Of a DNA stretch of 53,358 nt, positions 41,465-49,536 are shown piece by piece. The DNA comes from Bowdeniella nasicola (GTDB taxonomy: Bacteria; Actinomycetota; Actinomycetes; Actinomycetales; Actinomycetaceae), in assembly GCF_001907295.1 (NCBI RefSeq), contig NZ_MQVR01000009.1, positions 1-53,358 on the forward strand, given 5' to 3'. The number at the start of each line of letters is the position of its first letter. Position 1 is the first letter of the stretch. Made by a program: the position numbers and the translations under genes. The notes under the pieces are model-generated. The model was not told the DNA's origin. It did not search any database and saw nothing but the letters and a program-made list of their open reading frames with translations.

Positions 41465-42676
41465 ATGCCTGCATTCCCCGACGGCGAGCCCGCACCCGAA
41501 ACCGGCGAGCTGCCAGCAGCGTCGAGTGACGGCGCCGCTGCACGCCCGTTCGCGGTCTACGTCCACGTCCCATTTTGTCGCGTCCGCTGCGGTTACTGCG
41601 ATTTCAATACCTACACCGCGAGCGAACTCGGGCCTGGCGCCGACCGGCAGGACTTCGCGGCCACACTCGGTCGCGAGATCGCGCTCGCGCAGCGCGTACT
41701 CGCCGGTTTCCCGGCACGCCCGCTCGATACCGTGTTCTTTGGTGGCGGCACGCCCACCCTCCTGCCTGCGCGCGATCTGGCCGGGATGCTCGCGACGCTG
41801 CGCGACGCGTTCGGCCTCGCTTCCGGCGCCGAGATCACGACGGAAGCCAATCCCGACACACTCACACCTGCCTACGCGCAGGCGCTCGCAGCAGCGTGCT
41901 TCACGCGGGTGTCGATCGGGATGCAGTCGGCCGATCCGCATGTGCTCGCCATCCTCGACCGCACCCACAATCCGGACAATGTCGCATCGGCCGTCGCCGC
42001 CGCAAAATCGGCGGGCCTCGCATGTTCCCTCGACCTGATCTACGGCACGCCTGGGGAGAGCGACGAGTCGTGGCGACACTCGCTCGAAACAGCCATCGGC
42101 CACGAGCCGGACCATATCTCCGCCTACGCCCTTGGTATCGAAGAGGGCACGAAGCTCGGGGCGCAGGTACGTCGGGGATTGATCGACGATGTAGATCCGG
42201 ACGTTCAAGCCGATCGTTATGAGATCGCCGACGCCGTCCTCGCCGCTGCCGGCTACGACTGGTACGAGGTTTCCAACTGGGCGCGCCCCGGCAAGGAATG
42301 CCGCCACAACGTGCACTATTGGAAAAATTCGGACTGGTGGGGTTTCGGCCCGGGAGCGCATTCCCATATCGGCGGCACGCGCTTTTGGAACGTCAAACAT
42401 CCCCGTGCCTATGCCGAACGCCTCATCCGTGGTGTCTCGCCCGCCCACGCCCGCGAGGTATTAAGCCCGGAAGCGCGCGAAGAAGAACGCATCATGCTCG
42501 GCATCCGGCTGCGCGAAGGCCTGTCAATCCCACCGACGGGCAAGGATGCCATCCCCACCCTCATCGCCGACGGACTGATCGACGGCGCCGCCGCCATCAA
42601 GGGCCGCGTCGTACTCACCCTGCGCGGACGCCTGCTCGCGGACCGCGTCACCTACGCGCTCCTGGGTGTTCGATAG
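41465..42676 (+). CDS. hemW: Radical SAM heme chaperone HemW
   Basis: This 403-residue radical SAM protein once annotated as oxygen-independent coproporphyrinogen oxidase is now regarded as a heme chaperone. The cluster motif CxxxCxxC is at Cys38, Cys42 and Cys45 (PFCRVRCGYCDFNTY). FFGGGTPTLL, GMQSADPHVLAILDRTHN and DLIYGTPGESDESW follow, and the C-terminal HemN-type region includes NWARPGKECRHN and GPGAHSHIGGTRFWN. HemW lacks the extra Cys of true HemN, as here. It closes the lepA-MOSC-trmB-hemW unit. Confidence 0.94.
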   Translation: MPAFPDGEPAPETGELPAASSDGAAARPFAVYVHVPFCRVRCGYCDFNTYTASELGPGADRQDFAATLGREIALAQRVLAGFPARPLDTVFFGGGTPTLLPARDLAGMLATLRDAFGLASGAEITTEANPDTLTPAYAQALAAACFTRVSIGMQSADPHVLAILDRTHNPDNVASAVAAAKSAGLACSLDLIYGTPGESDESWRHSLETAIGHEPDHISAYALGIEEGTKLGAQVRRGLIDDVDPDVQADRYEIADAVLAAAGYDWYEVSNWARPGKECRHNVHYWKNSDWWGFGPGAHSHIGGTRFWNVKHPRAYAERLIRGVSPAHAREVLSPEAREEERIMLGIRLREGLSIPPTGKDAIPTLIADGLIDGAAAIKGRVVLTLRGRLLADRVTYALLGVR

Positions 42677-42717
42677 CTCAAGACGTCAATGTCAGTGGTC
42701 GATGATCGAATGAATCT

Positions 42718-44148
42718 ATGACGGCCACGACGCACGACACCGAGCGTCTCGACCCGAAGGTCGAGGAGCAGCTTCGTGACGCCTGCCTCGGCTCCGCCAC
42801 CGTCATGAACCTCATGATGGACGCCGAGATGGAACTGCTCGATTCGGCAGTCTTCAACGAAACCACGCCCCAGACGAATCTCCTCGCGCTGCAAGAGGCC
42901 AACCGCCTGTCCAACCGCGCCGATGCGCGAAAGCTGCGGTACCTGTGGGGCTGTTTCGACGATCCAAGTTTTGCTCGGCAAGACGAACACGGTGACCTCG
43001 ACGTCAGGGCAGAAGCTATCGGCGCGGCCCTAGGAGCCACGCCCTTCATCGTCGCCCGGCTTCGGGAAAGTGCCGACGTGCTCTACTTCGGAATGCCTGC
43101 GACGATGGAGGCCTTCCACCGTGGCGACATCTCCCTGTCCCTGGTGCGGACGATTACGCAAAAACTCAAGGACCTGACGTCCGAGGTGTGGCTGGCGATT
43201 GACACTGCTCTCGCCCCTCAGCTTGCCCACCTGACTCCCACGGAGGCGACGCGTGAAGTCGATCGGCTCCTGGTCGAACTCAATCCTGACGGTTCTGATA
43301 CGTCGCAGGACAACAATGCTCAAAGCCGCGGCGTTTCTCGACCGCGCGCGACGAGCCCCGGCATGGGCAGGATCGTGCTCGATCTTCCGATCGAGCAGTG
43401 CGTCTCGATTGACGTCGCGCTCGACACCGCGGCGAAACGAGCGCTCGGCGCCGGGGACTGCCGGACCTACCAGCAGATTCGCGGAGACCTCTTAGCCGAG
43501 GCGTTCACCCGGGTATTGCGCGACGGCTTCGAATCGGAAACGGATTGCGGCAAGGCATTCATCGTGCCCCCGACGAAGATATCGGTGACAATCCCGCTGG
43601 AAGTCCTCATGCGGGCGCACGCCGATTTCGACGTCGCAGCCCAGATGGAACCGCTTCCCGACGGTACGCGGCCGCGCCTGGACGCCGCATGGATCGAGGG
43701 ATACGGCCCGATTGCTCCGTCCGTAGCGATCCTCATGGCTGCGGGCGGGACCTGGCAGCGGATCGTGACCGATACGCTGACTGGCGCCCCACTCGATGTG
43801 GGCCGCGAACGGTACCGACCGCCGGAAAACATCGTCTCAGCTGTCAAGAGGCGAGATAGATTCTGTCGAGCTCCCGGGTGCACCCGCCAAACAAACCTCG
43901 ACATTGACCACATTGTCGAATGGCAACACGGCGGAAGCACCTCACTCGATAACCTCCAGCTCCTGTGCCGGCGCTGTCACCGACTCAAATCCGTCGGGCT
44001 CACCCGCGTGGCCCGCGAGGAGGACAGTGGTGCGCGCCTATGGGAAATCGGCGGAGTGAAATCCTGGGAGATCCCACGGGAAGCGAGGCGATTTGGTTAC
44101 CTCACCGAAAAAGACATTCGGACTGACGACGGCCCGCCACCGTTCTAA
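42718..44148 (+). CDS. HNH endonuclease with DUF222 (13E12-repeat type)
   Basis: This 476-residue protein has an N-terminal DUF222 region (about 10-330, with LRESADVLYFGMPATMEAFH and SAVFNETTPQTNLLALQEAN) and a C-terminal HNH nuclease domain: RFCRAPGCTRQTNLDIDHIV, then WQHGGSTSLDNLQLLCRRCH and RLKS. The zinc-knuckle Cys pairs and the catalytic His are present. The family is abundant and multi-copy in actinobacterial genomes and is often mobile, although a biological role is not known. It sits alone between hemW and DUF3097, with no ribosome site before ATG 42718. Codon usage is slightly less GC-biased than in its neighbours. Confidence 0.9.
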   Translation: MTATTHDTERLDPKVEEQLRDACLGSATVMNLMMDAEMELLDSAVFNETTPQTNLLALQEANRLSNRADARKLRYLWGCFDDPSFARQDEHGDLDVRAEAIGAALGATPFIVARLRESADVLYFGMPATMEAFHRGDISLSLVRTITQKLKDLTSEVWLAIDTALAPQLAHLTPTEATREVDRLLVELNPDGSDTSQDNNAQSRGVSRPRATSPGMGRIVLDLPIEQCVSIDVALDTAAKRALGAGDCRTYQQIRGDLLAEAFTRVLRDGFESETDCGKAFIVPPTKISVTIPLEVLMRAHADFDVAAQMEPLPDGTRPRLDAAWIEGYGPIAPSVAILMAAGGTWQRIVTDTLTGAPLDVGRERYRPPENIVSAVKRRDRFCRAPGCTRQTNLDIDHIVEWQHGGSTSLDNLQLLCRRCHRLKSVGLTRVAREEDSGARLWEIGGVKSWEIPREARRFGYLTEKDIRTDDGPPPF

Positions 44149-44178
44149 ACCTTGCTCGCGCGCAGTCGTCACGGGCCA

Positions 44179-45048
44179 CTACTGGCCGTATTTATCGGCC
44201 AACACGAAATCGATGAGCTCTTCCATCCGTCCGATGAGCGAAGGCTCGAGGTCGGCATAGGTGCGCACCCGAGCGAGGATCGCCTGCCAGCCACGGGCGA
44301 TATCGGCTTGGTTAGCATGCGGCAGGCCCAGTGCCTGAAGCGAACCGACCTTGATGCCGATATGGCGGGGAATCTCGGGCCACGCCGAAAGTCCCACCCG
44401 CTCGGGCTTAATCGCCTGCCAGACGTCAACGTAGGGGTGGCCGAGGACGAGAACGTGGTCACGCCCCGGCAGCCCGCGAAGGGCCTCATCGACGAGGCGA
44501 GTCTCTTTCGAACCCGGCACGAAGTGATCGACGAGGACCCCGACGCGTTTGCCCTGCTGCGGCTGAAACTCACGCAGCATCTGCGCGAGATTATCAACGC
44601 CCTCGAGGAGCTCGATCGCGACGCCGTCGTAGGCGAGGTCCTCGCCCCACACCTTCATGATGAGGTCGGCGTCTTGTCGACCCTCGACCCAAATGCGCGA
44701 AGGCAGCGCCACCTTGGCCTTCGTCGGGCCGGTAGCGACCGATCCCGAGGCCGTACGCGTAGCGGCCGGGGCGGGTTTCGGACCCGAACGCGGGGGAGTG
44801 AGAATGACGGGCTGGCCATCGATGAGGAAGCCGGGACCGAGCGGGAAGGTCCGGATCCTTCCGCGACGATCCTCCAGCTCCACCACGTGGACGCCTCCGG
44901 ACTTCTCGACTCGAATCGCGGCGCCGACCCAGCCGGTCTCCACCTCTTCGACGACGTCCCCTAAGGAAAGCTCGTGAGAACGGGACGTCCGTTTCGCTCC
45001 GGCATGCGGGTCAGAGGCGAAAATATCAGTGCCATAGCGGTCAATCAC
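44179..45048 (-). CDS. DUF3097 family protein
   Basis: This 289-residue protein belongs to an actinobacterial family of unknown function. Recognisable blocks are the start DRYGTDIFA, ELSLGDVVEEVETGWVGAAI, VELEDRRGRIRTFPLGPGFL, IWVEGRQDADLIMKVWGEDL, VAIELLEGVDNLAQML, VGVLVDHFVPGSKE, and WPEIPRHIGIKVGSLQALGL. The central VEGRQDAD and LVDHFVPGSKE segments resemble a TOPRIM-like nucleotidyl fold, though this is tentative. GTG 45048 is chosen because family members begin with DRYG and a TAGCTT hexamer lies seven bases before it. It is divergent from hrcA, a conserved arrangement. Confidence 0.85.
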   Translation of the reverse strand: MIDRYGTDIFASDPHAGAKRTSRSHELSLGDVVEEVETGWVGAAIRVEKSGGVHVVELEDRRGRIRTFPLGPGFLIDGQPVILTPPRSGPKPAPAATRTASGSVATGPTKAKVALPSRIWVEGRQDADLIMKVWGEDLAYDGVAIELLEGVDNLAQMLREFQPQQGKRVGVLVDHFVPGSKETRLVDEALRGLPGRDHVLVLGHPYVDVWQAIKPERVGLSAWPEIPRHIGIKVGSLQALGLPHANQADIARGWQAILARVRTYADLEPSLIGRMEELIDFVLADKYGQ

Positions 45049-45055
45049 GCGGACT

Positions 45056-45061
45056 AAGCTA
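45056..45061 (-). promoter_or_regulatory. -10 hexamer for the DUF3097 gene, leaderless start
   Basis: On the minus strand TAGCTT is followed by seven bases and GTG at 45048. Confidence 0.45.
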
Positions 45062-45100
45062 CCCCAGTTCGCCCGTGACGAACCTGACCACACCCCGCGG

Positions 45101-45130
45101 CTGACCGAATCGGACATGAGCGGTAGACTT
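45101..45130 (+). promoter_or_regulatory. Promoter of hrcA
   Basis: CTGACC (45101-45106) and TAGACT (45125-45130), 18 bases apart, resemble -35 and -10 elements of a housekeeping sigma factor. The -10 touches the CIRCE operator. Confidence 0.55.
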
Positions 45131-45156
45131 GGCACTCGATAGGGGAGAGTGACAGG
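45130..45156. promoter_or_regulatory. CIRCE operator upstream of hrcA-dnaJ
   Basis: TTGGCACTC, nine bases, then GAGTGACAG match the HrcA operator TTAGCACTC-N9-GAGTGCTAA at 8 of 9 and 6 of 9 positions. It lies about 23 bases before the hrcA start and overlaps the start-point region of the promoter, so it should autorepress the hrcA-dnaJ operon. Confidence 0.8.
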
Positions 45157-45178
45157 CTAGCCGAGAGGAGGGCATCCG

Positions 45179-46204
45179 ATGGCGAGCGACCGCCGACTGC
45201 AGGTTCTGCAGGCAATTGTGCAGGACTACGTCAACACCAAGGAGCCCGTCGGCTCCCGCGTTCTTGTCGAGCGCCACCAGCTCGGCGTATCTCCCGCGAC
45301 CATCCGCAATGACATGGCCGCGCTGGAAGAAGCCGGCCTGATCACCCAGCCGCATACCTCGGCCGGTCGGATCCCGACGGACCTCGGCTACCGGGCGTTC
45401 GTCGACCAGATCTCGCGGCTGAAGCCACTATCACCGGCAGAGCGACGCGCGATCGAGACACTCCTGCACGACGCCGTCGACCTCGAAGACATCATCGACC
45501 GGTCCGTGCGGCTGCTCGCGACACTGACCCAGCAGGTCGCGATCGTCCAGTATCCGTCGCTGCATCGCGCCGCGATCCGTCATCTCGAGATCGTCCAGCT
45601 CACGCCGCGCCTGCTGCTCCTTGTCATCATCACGGACTCGGGCCGCGTCGAGCAGCGCACCGTCGGGTGCCTAAGCGAACTGACCGAAGACGAACTGCAT
45701 GCGCTCAAGACCGCGGTGAACGCCGCGATCGTCGGGAAGAAACTGCCCGAACTCGATAAGCCCCTCGGCGAGCTCGCGACGCTCGTTCCGCATGATCTCG
45801 AACCGCTGCTCGCGGCCATCAGCCAGGAACTCGTGCGAATCCTCGAAAGCGAATCGGTGGATCGCGTCGCACTCTCTGGTACGGCGAACCTCGCGCGTAC
45901 CCCGTCGGACTTCCCGCGTTCCATCGGCCCCGTTCTCGAAGCGCTTGAAGAGCAGGTCATCTTGCTCAAGCTGCTTTCCGAAATGACCGATGATGCGGCC
46001 GTCACCGTGCGGATCGGGTCGGAGACGCATCATGATTCGCTCGCCGAAACCTCTCTTGTGACCTCGACGTATGCGGCACCTGCGGAATCCCTTGCGGCCC
46101 TCGGTGTCATCGGGCCCACGCGGATGGACTATCCCGCCACCATGACCATCGTGCGGGCAGTCGCCCGTTACATTTCCCGAATCCTGTCTGGAGAAGACGA
46201 GTAG
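45179..46204 (+). CDS. hrcA: Heat-inducible transcription repressor HrcA
   Basis: This 341-residue repressor of chaperone genes binds CIRCE and loses activity on heat shock. The winged helix has RLQVLQAIVQDYVNTKEPVG, then SRVLVERHQLGVSPATIRND, MAALEEAGLI and HTSAGRIPTDLGYR. The GAF-like and dimerisation regions contain LTPRLLLLVIITDSGRVEQR and, late, SSxA-type segments ending in GVIGPTRMDYPATM. A strong GAGAGGAGGG site precedes ATG 45179. It is first in the operon with dnaJ, whose GTG shares a base with its stop. Confidence 0.97.
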   Translation: MASDRRLQVLQAIVQDYVNTKEPVGSRVLVERHQLGVSPATIRNDMAALEEAGLITQPHTSAGRIPTDLGYRAFVDQISRLKPLSPAERRAIETLLHDAVDLEDIIDRSVRLLATLTQQVAIVQYPSLHRAAIRHLEIVQLTPRLLLLVIITDSGRVEQRTVGCLSELTEDELHALKTAVNAAIVGKKLPELDKPLGELATLVPHDLEPLLAAISQELVRILESESVDRVALSGTANLARTPSDFPRSIGPVLEALEEQVILLKLLSEMTDDAAVTVRIGSETHHDSLAETSLVTSTYAAPAESLAALGVIGPTRMDYPATMTIVRAVARYISRILSGEDE

Positions 46205-47322
46205 TGAAGAATTACTACGACATCCTGGGCGTATCTCAAACGGCCAGCAGCGACGAGATCAAGCGTGCCTACCGCAAGCTCGCTCGTAAGCTTCACCCCG
46301 ATGTCGCCGGCCCGGGTTCCGAGGACGAGTTCAAAGACGTCCAGCGGGCCTACGAGGTGCTCTCCAACGCCGAGAAGCGCCAAATGTATGACCTCGGGGG
46401 CGAATCGGCCCTCGGTGGCGGCGGGATGCCCGGTGGCGGCTTCGGAGGCTTTTCCGACTTCTTCGACACGTTCTTCTCGGCCGCGACCGGTGGGGCGGGC
46501 AACGGTCCGACGCCGCGCGGACGCCGCGGCCAGGATGCGCTGGTGCGACTCGATATCAGCCTCGACGAGGCCGTATTCGGCACGCCGAAGGACATCCGCG
46601 TCGATACCGCGGTCGTGTGCTCCATGTGTGACGGGTCCTGCTGCACACCGGGCACGAGCCCGATGACCTGCCGCACCTGTGGCGGCCGCGGCAGTGTGCA
46701 GCGCGTCGCACGCTCCTTCCTCGGCCAGGTCATGACGACCGCGCCGTGCCCGGACTGCCGAGGCCACGGCACCGTCATCGAAACGCCGTGTACGGAATGC
46801 TCCGGCGACGGACGCGTGCGCACTCGCACGACGATCACCGTCGATATCCCGGCCGGCGTCGACTCCGGTACCCGGATCCGCATGACCGGGCGCGGCGAGG
46901 TCGGACCCGGAGGCGGTCCCGCCGGTGACCTATACGTGGAAACGCACGTCATGTCGCATCCCGTCTTCGCGCGTCAGGGCGACGATCTGCACTGCACGCT
47001 CACTATTCCGATGACCGCGGCAGCGCTCGGCACCGTCATCACGCTCGAGACGCTCGATGGCGAACGCGAGTTTACGGTGAAGGCCGGAACGCCCGGCGGA
47101 CACACCGAGGTCTTGCGCGGCCTCGGCGTCACTCACCTGCGGGCTGCGGGCCGCGGTGACCTCCTCGTCCACATCGACGTCGCGGTCCCCACGAGCCTGT
47201 CGAGTGAGCAGAAGGAACTGCTCGAGCGCCTCGCCGAACTGCGCGGCGAAGAGCGCGTCGAGCCGACGATCGCACCGGCGTCTTCCGTCTTTAGCAGGCT
47301 CCGCGAGAAGATCGGGCTGTGA
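46204..47322 (+). CDS. dnaJ: Chaperone DnaJ (second actinobacterial type)
   Basis: This 372-residue Hsp40 co-chaperone stimulates DnaK. The J domain (1-66) has HPD at 31-33 and starts KNYYDILGVSQTASSDEIKR; a Gly/Phe region follows (70-100). The zinc domain has four motifs at Cys139/142, 156/159, 182/185 and 196/199. The first reads CSMCDGSC rather than CxxCxGxG, with Cys146 and Cys147 in place of the usual Gly-Ala. Two substrate-binding beta domains and a dimerisation tail complete it. GTG 46204 overlaps the hrcA stop by one base. The hrcA-linked copy in actinobacteria is the heat-shock-regulated DnaJ2. Confidence 0.96.
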   Translation: MKNYYDILGVSQTASSDEIKRAYRKLARKLHPDVAGPGSEDEFKDVQRAYEVLSNAEKRQMYDLGGESALGGGGMPGGGFGGFSDFFDTFFSAATGGAGNGPTPRGRRGQDALVRLDISLDEAVFGTPKDIRVDTAVVCSMCDGSCCTPGTSPMTCRTCGGRGSVQRVARSFLGQVMTTAPCPDCRGHGTVIETPCTECSGDGRVRTRTTITVDIPAGVDSGTRIRMTGRGEVGPGGGPAGDLYVETHVMSHPVFARQGDDLHCTLTIPMTAAALGTVITLETLDGEREFTVKAGTPGGHTEVLRGLGVTHLRAAGRGDLLVHIDVAVPTSLSSEQKELLERLAELRGEERVEPTIAPASSVFSRLREKIGL

Positions 47323-48077
47323 CCGCTCCCGTCTTCGTCGACCCGCAGCTGTCTGCTGCGCGCGTGGGGGAGTCCGTCGCCCTCAGCGGCGACGAGGCGC
47401 GCCATGCGATCGCCGTGCGGCGGATTCGCGAAGGCGAGATCATCCACGTCGTCAATGGGCGTGGCCTTCGCGTCATCGGCGAAGTGACGGCGGCGAGTAA
47501 ACCCGACAGTCGACTCAAGCTGCGTGCGATCGAGGTCGTGACCGAGGCGGCCGCTGAGCCGCGTCTGACGCTGATCCAAGCCCTTGCGAAGGGTAGCCGC
47601 GATGAGGCTGCCGTTGAGATGGCGTGCGAAGTCGGCGTTGATGACGTCGTGCCGTGGCAGGCACAGCGCTCGGTCGTCACGTGGCCCGCGGCGAAGGCCG
47701 AACGGCGGCGGGAGCGTTGGGAGTCGATCGCGCTCGCAGCGGCAAAACAGTCGCGGCGTGCCTTCGTCCCGACCGTTTCCGCGATGGCGACCTCGCGTCA
47801 GCTGGCCGAACAGATCCGCTCCGGCGGCTGTTGGCTCATTTTGCACGAGAGCGCCACGCAGTCGATCCTCGATATCGACCTGCCCGAAACGGAGCAGATC
47901 GCGGTCATCGTCGGCCCCGAGGGCGGCATTAGCGACGAAGAGCTCGAGCTGTTCGCGAGCGCCGGGGCGACGCCGGTGATCGTCGGCCCACACGTCATGC
48001 GCTCCTCGACCGCCGGACCGGTCGCGATCGCTCACCTCGCCTCGCGGATCGGCCGCTGGAATAGCCGCGTAGACTGA
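47319..48077 (+). CDS. rsmE: 16S rRNA (uracil-1498-N3)-methyltransferase
   Basis: This 252-residue SPOUT methyltransferase modifies U1498 of 16S rRNA in the assembled 30S subunit. Its N-terminal PUA-like domain contains SGDEARHAIAVRRIREGEII, and the SPOUT domain has LIQALAKGSRDEAAVEMACE, WESIALAAAKQSRRAFVPTV, VIVGPEGGISDEELELF and GPHVMRSSTAGPVAI. The usual LRxETA knot reads MRSSTA. It starts with a four-base overlap to dnaJ and ends within a 14-base direct repeat that spans the phoH start. Confidence 0.95.
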   Translation: MTAPVFVDPQLSAARVGESVALSGDEARHAIAVRRIREGEIIHVVNGRGLRVIGEVTAASKPDSRLKLRAIEVVTEAAAEPRLTLIQALAKGSRDEAAVEMACEVGVDDVVPWQAQRSVVTWPAAKAERRRERWESIALAAAKQSRRAFVPTVSAMATSRQLAEQIRSGGCWLILHESATQSILDIDLPETEQIAVIVGPEGGISDEELELFASAGATPVIVGPHVMRSSTAGPVAIAHLASRIGRWNSRVD

Positions 48078-48101
48078 TACCAGCTATGACTGATACCAGC
48101 T
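48072..48101 (+). repeat. 14-bp direct repeat across the rsmE stop and phoH start
   Basis: GACTGATACCAGCT occurs at 48072-48085 and again at 48088-48101, a period of 16 bases separated by AT. The first copy contains the rsmE stop; the second begins inside the phoH ATG. It looks like a small tandem duplication. Confidence 0.85.
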
Positions 48102-49087
48102 TCCGGCAAGACACCATCACCATTCCCGACGACCTCGACCCCGTCGGCCTGTTCGGCATGCGCGATGAGGTCCTTTCCAGCCTCGAAAAGGGCTTCCCGC
48201 GCATCAGCCTGGGCGTGCGCGACCGCGTCGTCACGCTATCCGGACCCTCCGGCGACGTGACGACGGCGCTGCACCTGATGGAAGAACTCATCCAGATCGC
48301 GCGCACCGGAACGCCGCTCACCGCCGACGCGGTCGATCGCGCGATTTCGATGGTGCGCTCGCACGCGGGCCGTCCCTCTGAGGTCATGACCGAAGACATC
48401 GTCTCGGCGCGCGGCAAGACGATTCGACCGAAGACGCTGGGGCAAAAGAAGTACATCGACGCGATCGACCAGAACACGATCGTCTTCGGCATCGGCCCTG
48501 CGGGTACCGGCAAGACCTATCTCGCGATGGCCAAGGCCGTTGTGGCGCTGCAAATGCGCAAGGTTAACCGCATCGTCCTCACCCGGCCTGCCGTCGAAGC
48601 GGGCGAGTCTCTCGGCTACCTGCCCGGCTCGCTGACCGACAAAATCGATCCCTACCTGCGGCCGCTGTACGACGCGCTGCACGACATGGTCGACCCGGAT
48701 TCGATCCCGTCCCTCATGGCGGCGGGCACGATCGAGGTAGCACCGCTCGCGTATATGCGCGGCCGCACGCTCAATGACGCGTTCATCATCCTCGACGAGG
48801 CACAAAATACGTCGCCCCAGCAGATGAAGATGTTCCTCACGCGGCTCGGCTTTAACTCGACCGTGGTCGTCACGGGCGATATTTCGCAGGTCGACCTCCC
48901 GCGCGGGACTGCCTCGGGGCTGCGCGTCGTGCAGGAGATCCTCACCGGGGTCGATGACGTCGAGTTTTGCTACCTCACGTCGGCCGATGTGGTGCGACAT
49001 CGCCTCGTATCCGAGATTATCGATGCCTACGAACGGTGGGATGCCACGCGCCCGGCGGCGTCCCACCAGGGGAGGGATAAGCGATGA
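48086..49087 (+). CDS. phoH: PhoH-like ATPase
   Basis: This 333-residue P-loop protein of the PhoH/YbeZ family works with the RNase YbeY in rRNA processing. After a KH-like N-terminal domain (20-100) comes SARGKTIRPKTLGQKKYIDA, Walker A GPAGTGKT at 137-144, VLTRPAVEAGESLGYLPGSL, Walker B FIILDEAQNTSPQQMKMFLT, and GDISQVDLP. The start ATG 48086 lies inside a direct repeat, without a good ribosome site; TAGACT ten bases upstream could be a -10 for an internal promoter. The ybeY gene overlaps its stop by four bases, the usual pairing. Confidence 0.96.
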   Translation: MTDTSFRQDTITIPDDLDPVGLFGMRDEVLSSLEKGFPRISLGVRDRVVTLSGPSGDVTTALHLMEELIQIARTGTPLTADAVDRAISMVRSHAGRPSEVMTEDIVSARGKTIRPKTLGQKKYIDAIDQNTIVFGIGPAGTGKTYLAMAKAVVALQMRKVNRIVLTRPAVEAGESLGYLPGSLTDKIDPYLRPLYDALHDMVDPDSIPSLMAAGTIEVAPLAYMRGRTLNDAFIILDEAQNTSPQQMKMFLTRLGFNSTVVVTGDISQVDLPRGTASGLRVVQEILTGVDDVEFCYLTSADVVRHRLVSEIIDAYERWDATRPAASHQGRDKR

Positions 49088-49536
49088 GCGTTGAGGTAGC
49101 GAACGAAACCACGGCCGATATCGAGCTCACCGAGTTTGCCGCGCTAGCCCGGTTCGTGCTCGACGAAATGCACGTGCACCCGCAGGCAGAACTGTTCTTG
49201 CATTTCATCGACGAGGCCGAGATGGCTGAACTCCACCTCAAGTGGCTGGACCTTCCAGGTCCCACCGACGTCATGAGCTTCCCGATGGACGAGGTTCGTC
49301 CCGGCAAGGACAGTGAACAGCTGTCGGAAGGCTGCCTCGGCGATGTCGTGATCTGCCCATCGGTCGCGGCGGCGCAGGCGCGCGATGCCGGGCACAGCGC
49401 GACCGAAGAGATGCTGCTGCTCGCCACGCACGGTATCTTGCATCTGTTGGGATTTGACCACGTCGAGGAAAAAGACGAGAAGGTCATGTTCGACCTGCAG
49501 CGCAAACTCCTCTTGACGTTCCTCGCTGGCCGATGA
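49084..49536 (+). CDS. ybeY: Endoribonuclease YbeY, rRNA maturation factor
   Basis: This 150-residue single-domain zinc metalloprotein is required for 16S rRNA 3' end maturation and ribosome quality control. The zinc site HGILHLLGFDH shows the three His ligands, and LPGPTDVMSFPMDE and GDVVICPSVAAAQ are family blocks. It is translationally coupled to phoH upstream and the CNNM gene downstream by four-base overlaps. Confidence 0.97.
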   Translation: MSVEVANETTADIELTEFAALARFVLDEMHVHPQAELFLHFIDEAEMAELHLKWLDLPGPTDVMSFPMDEVRPGKDSEQLSEGCLGDVVICPSVAAAQARDAGHSATEEMLLLATHGILHLLGFDHVEEKDEKVMFDLQRKLLLTFLAGR

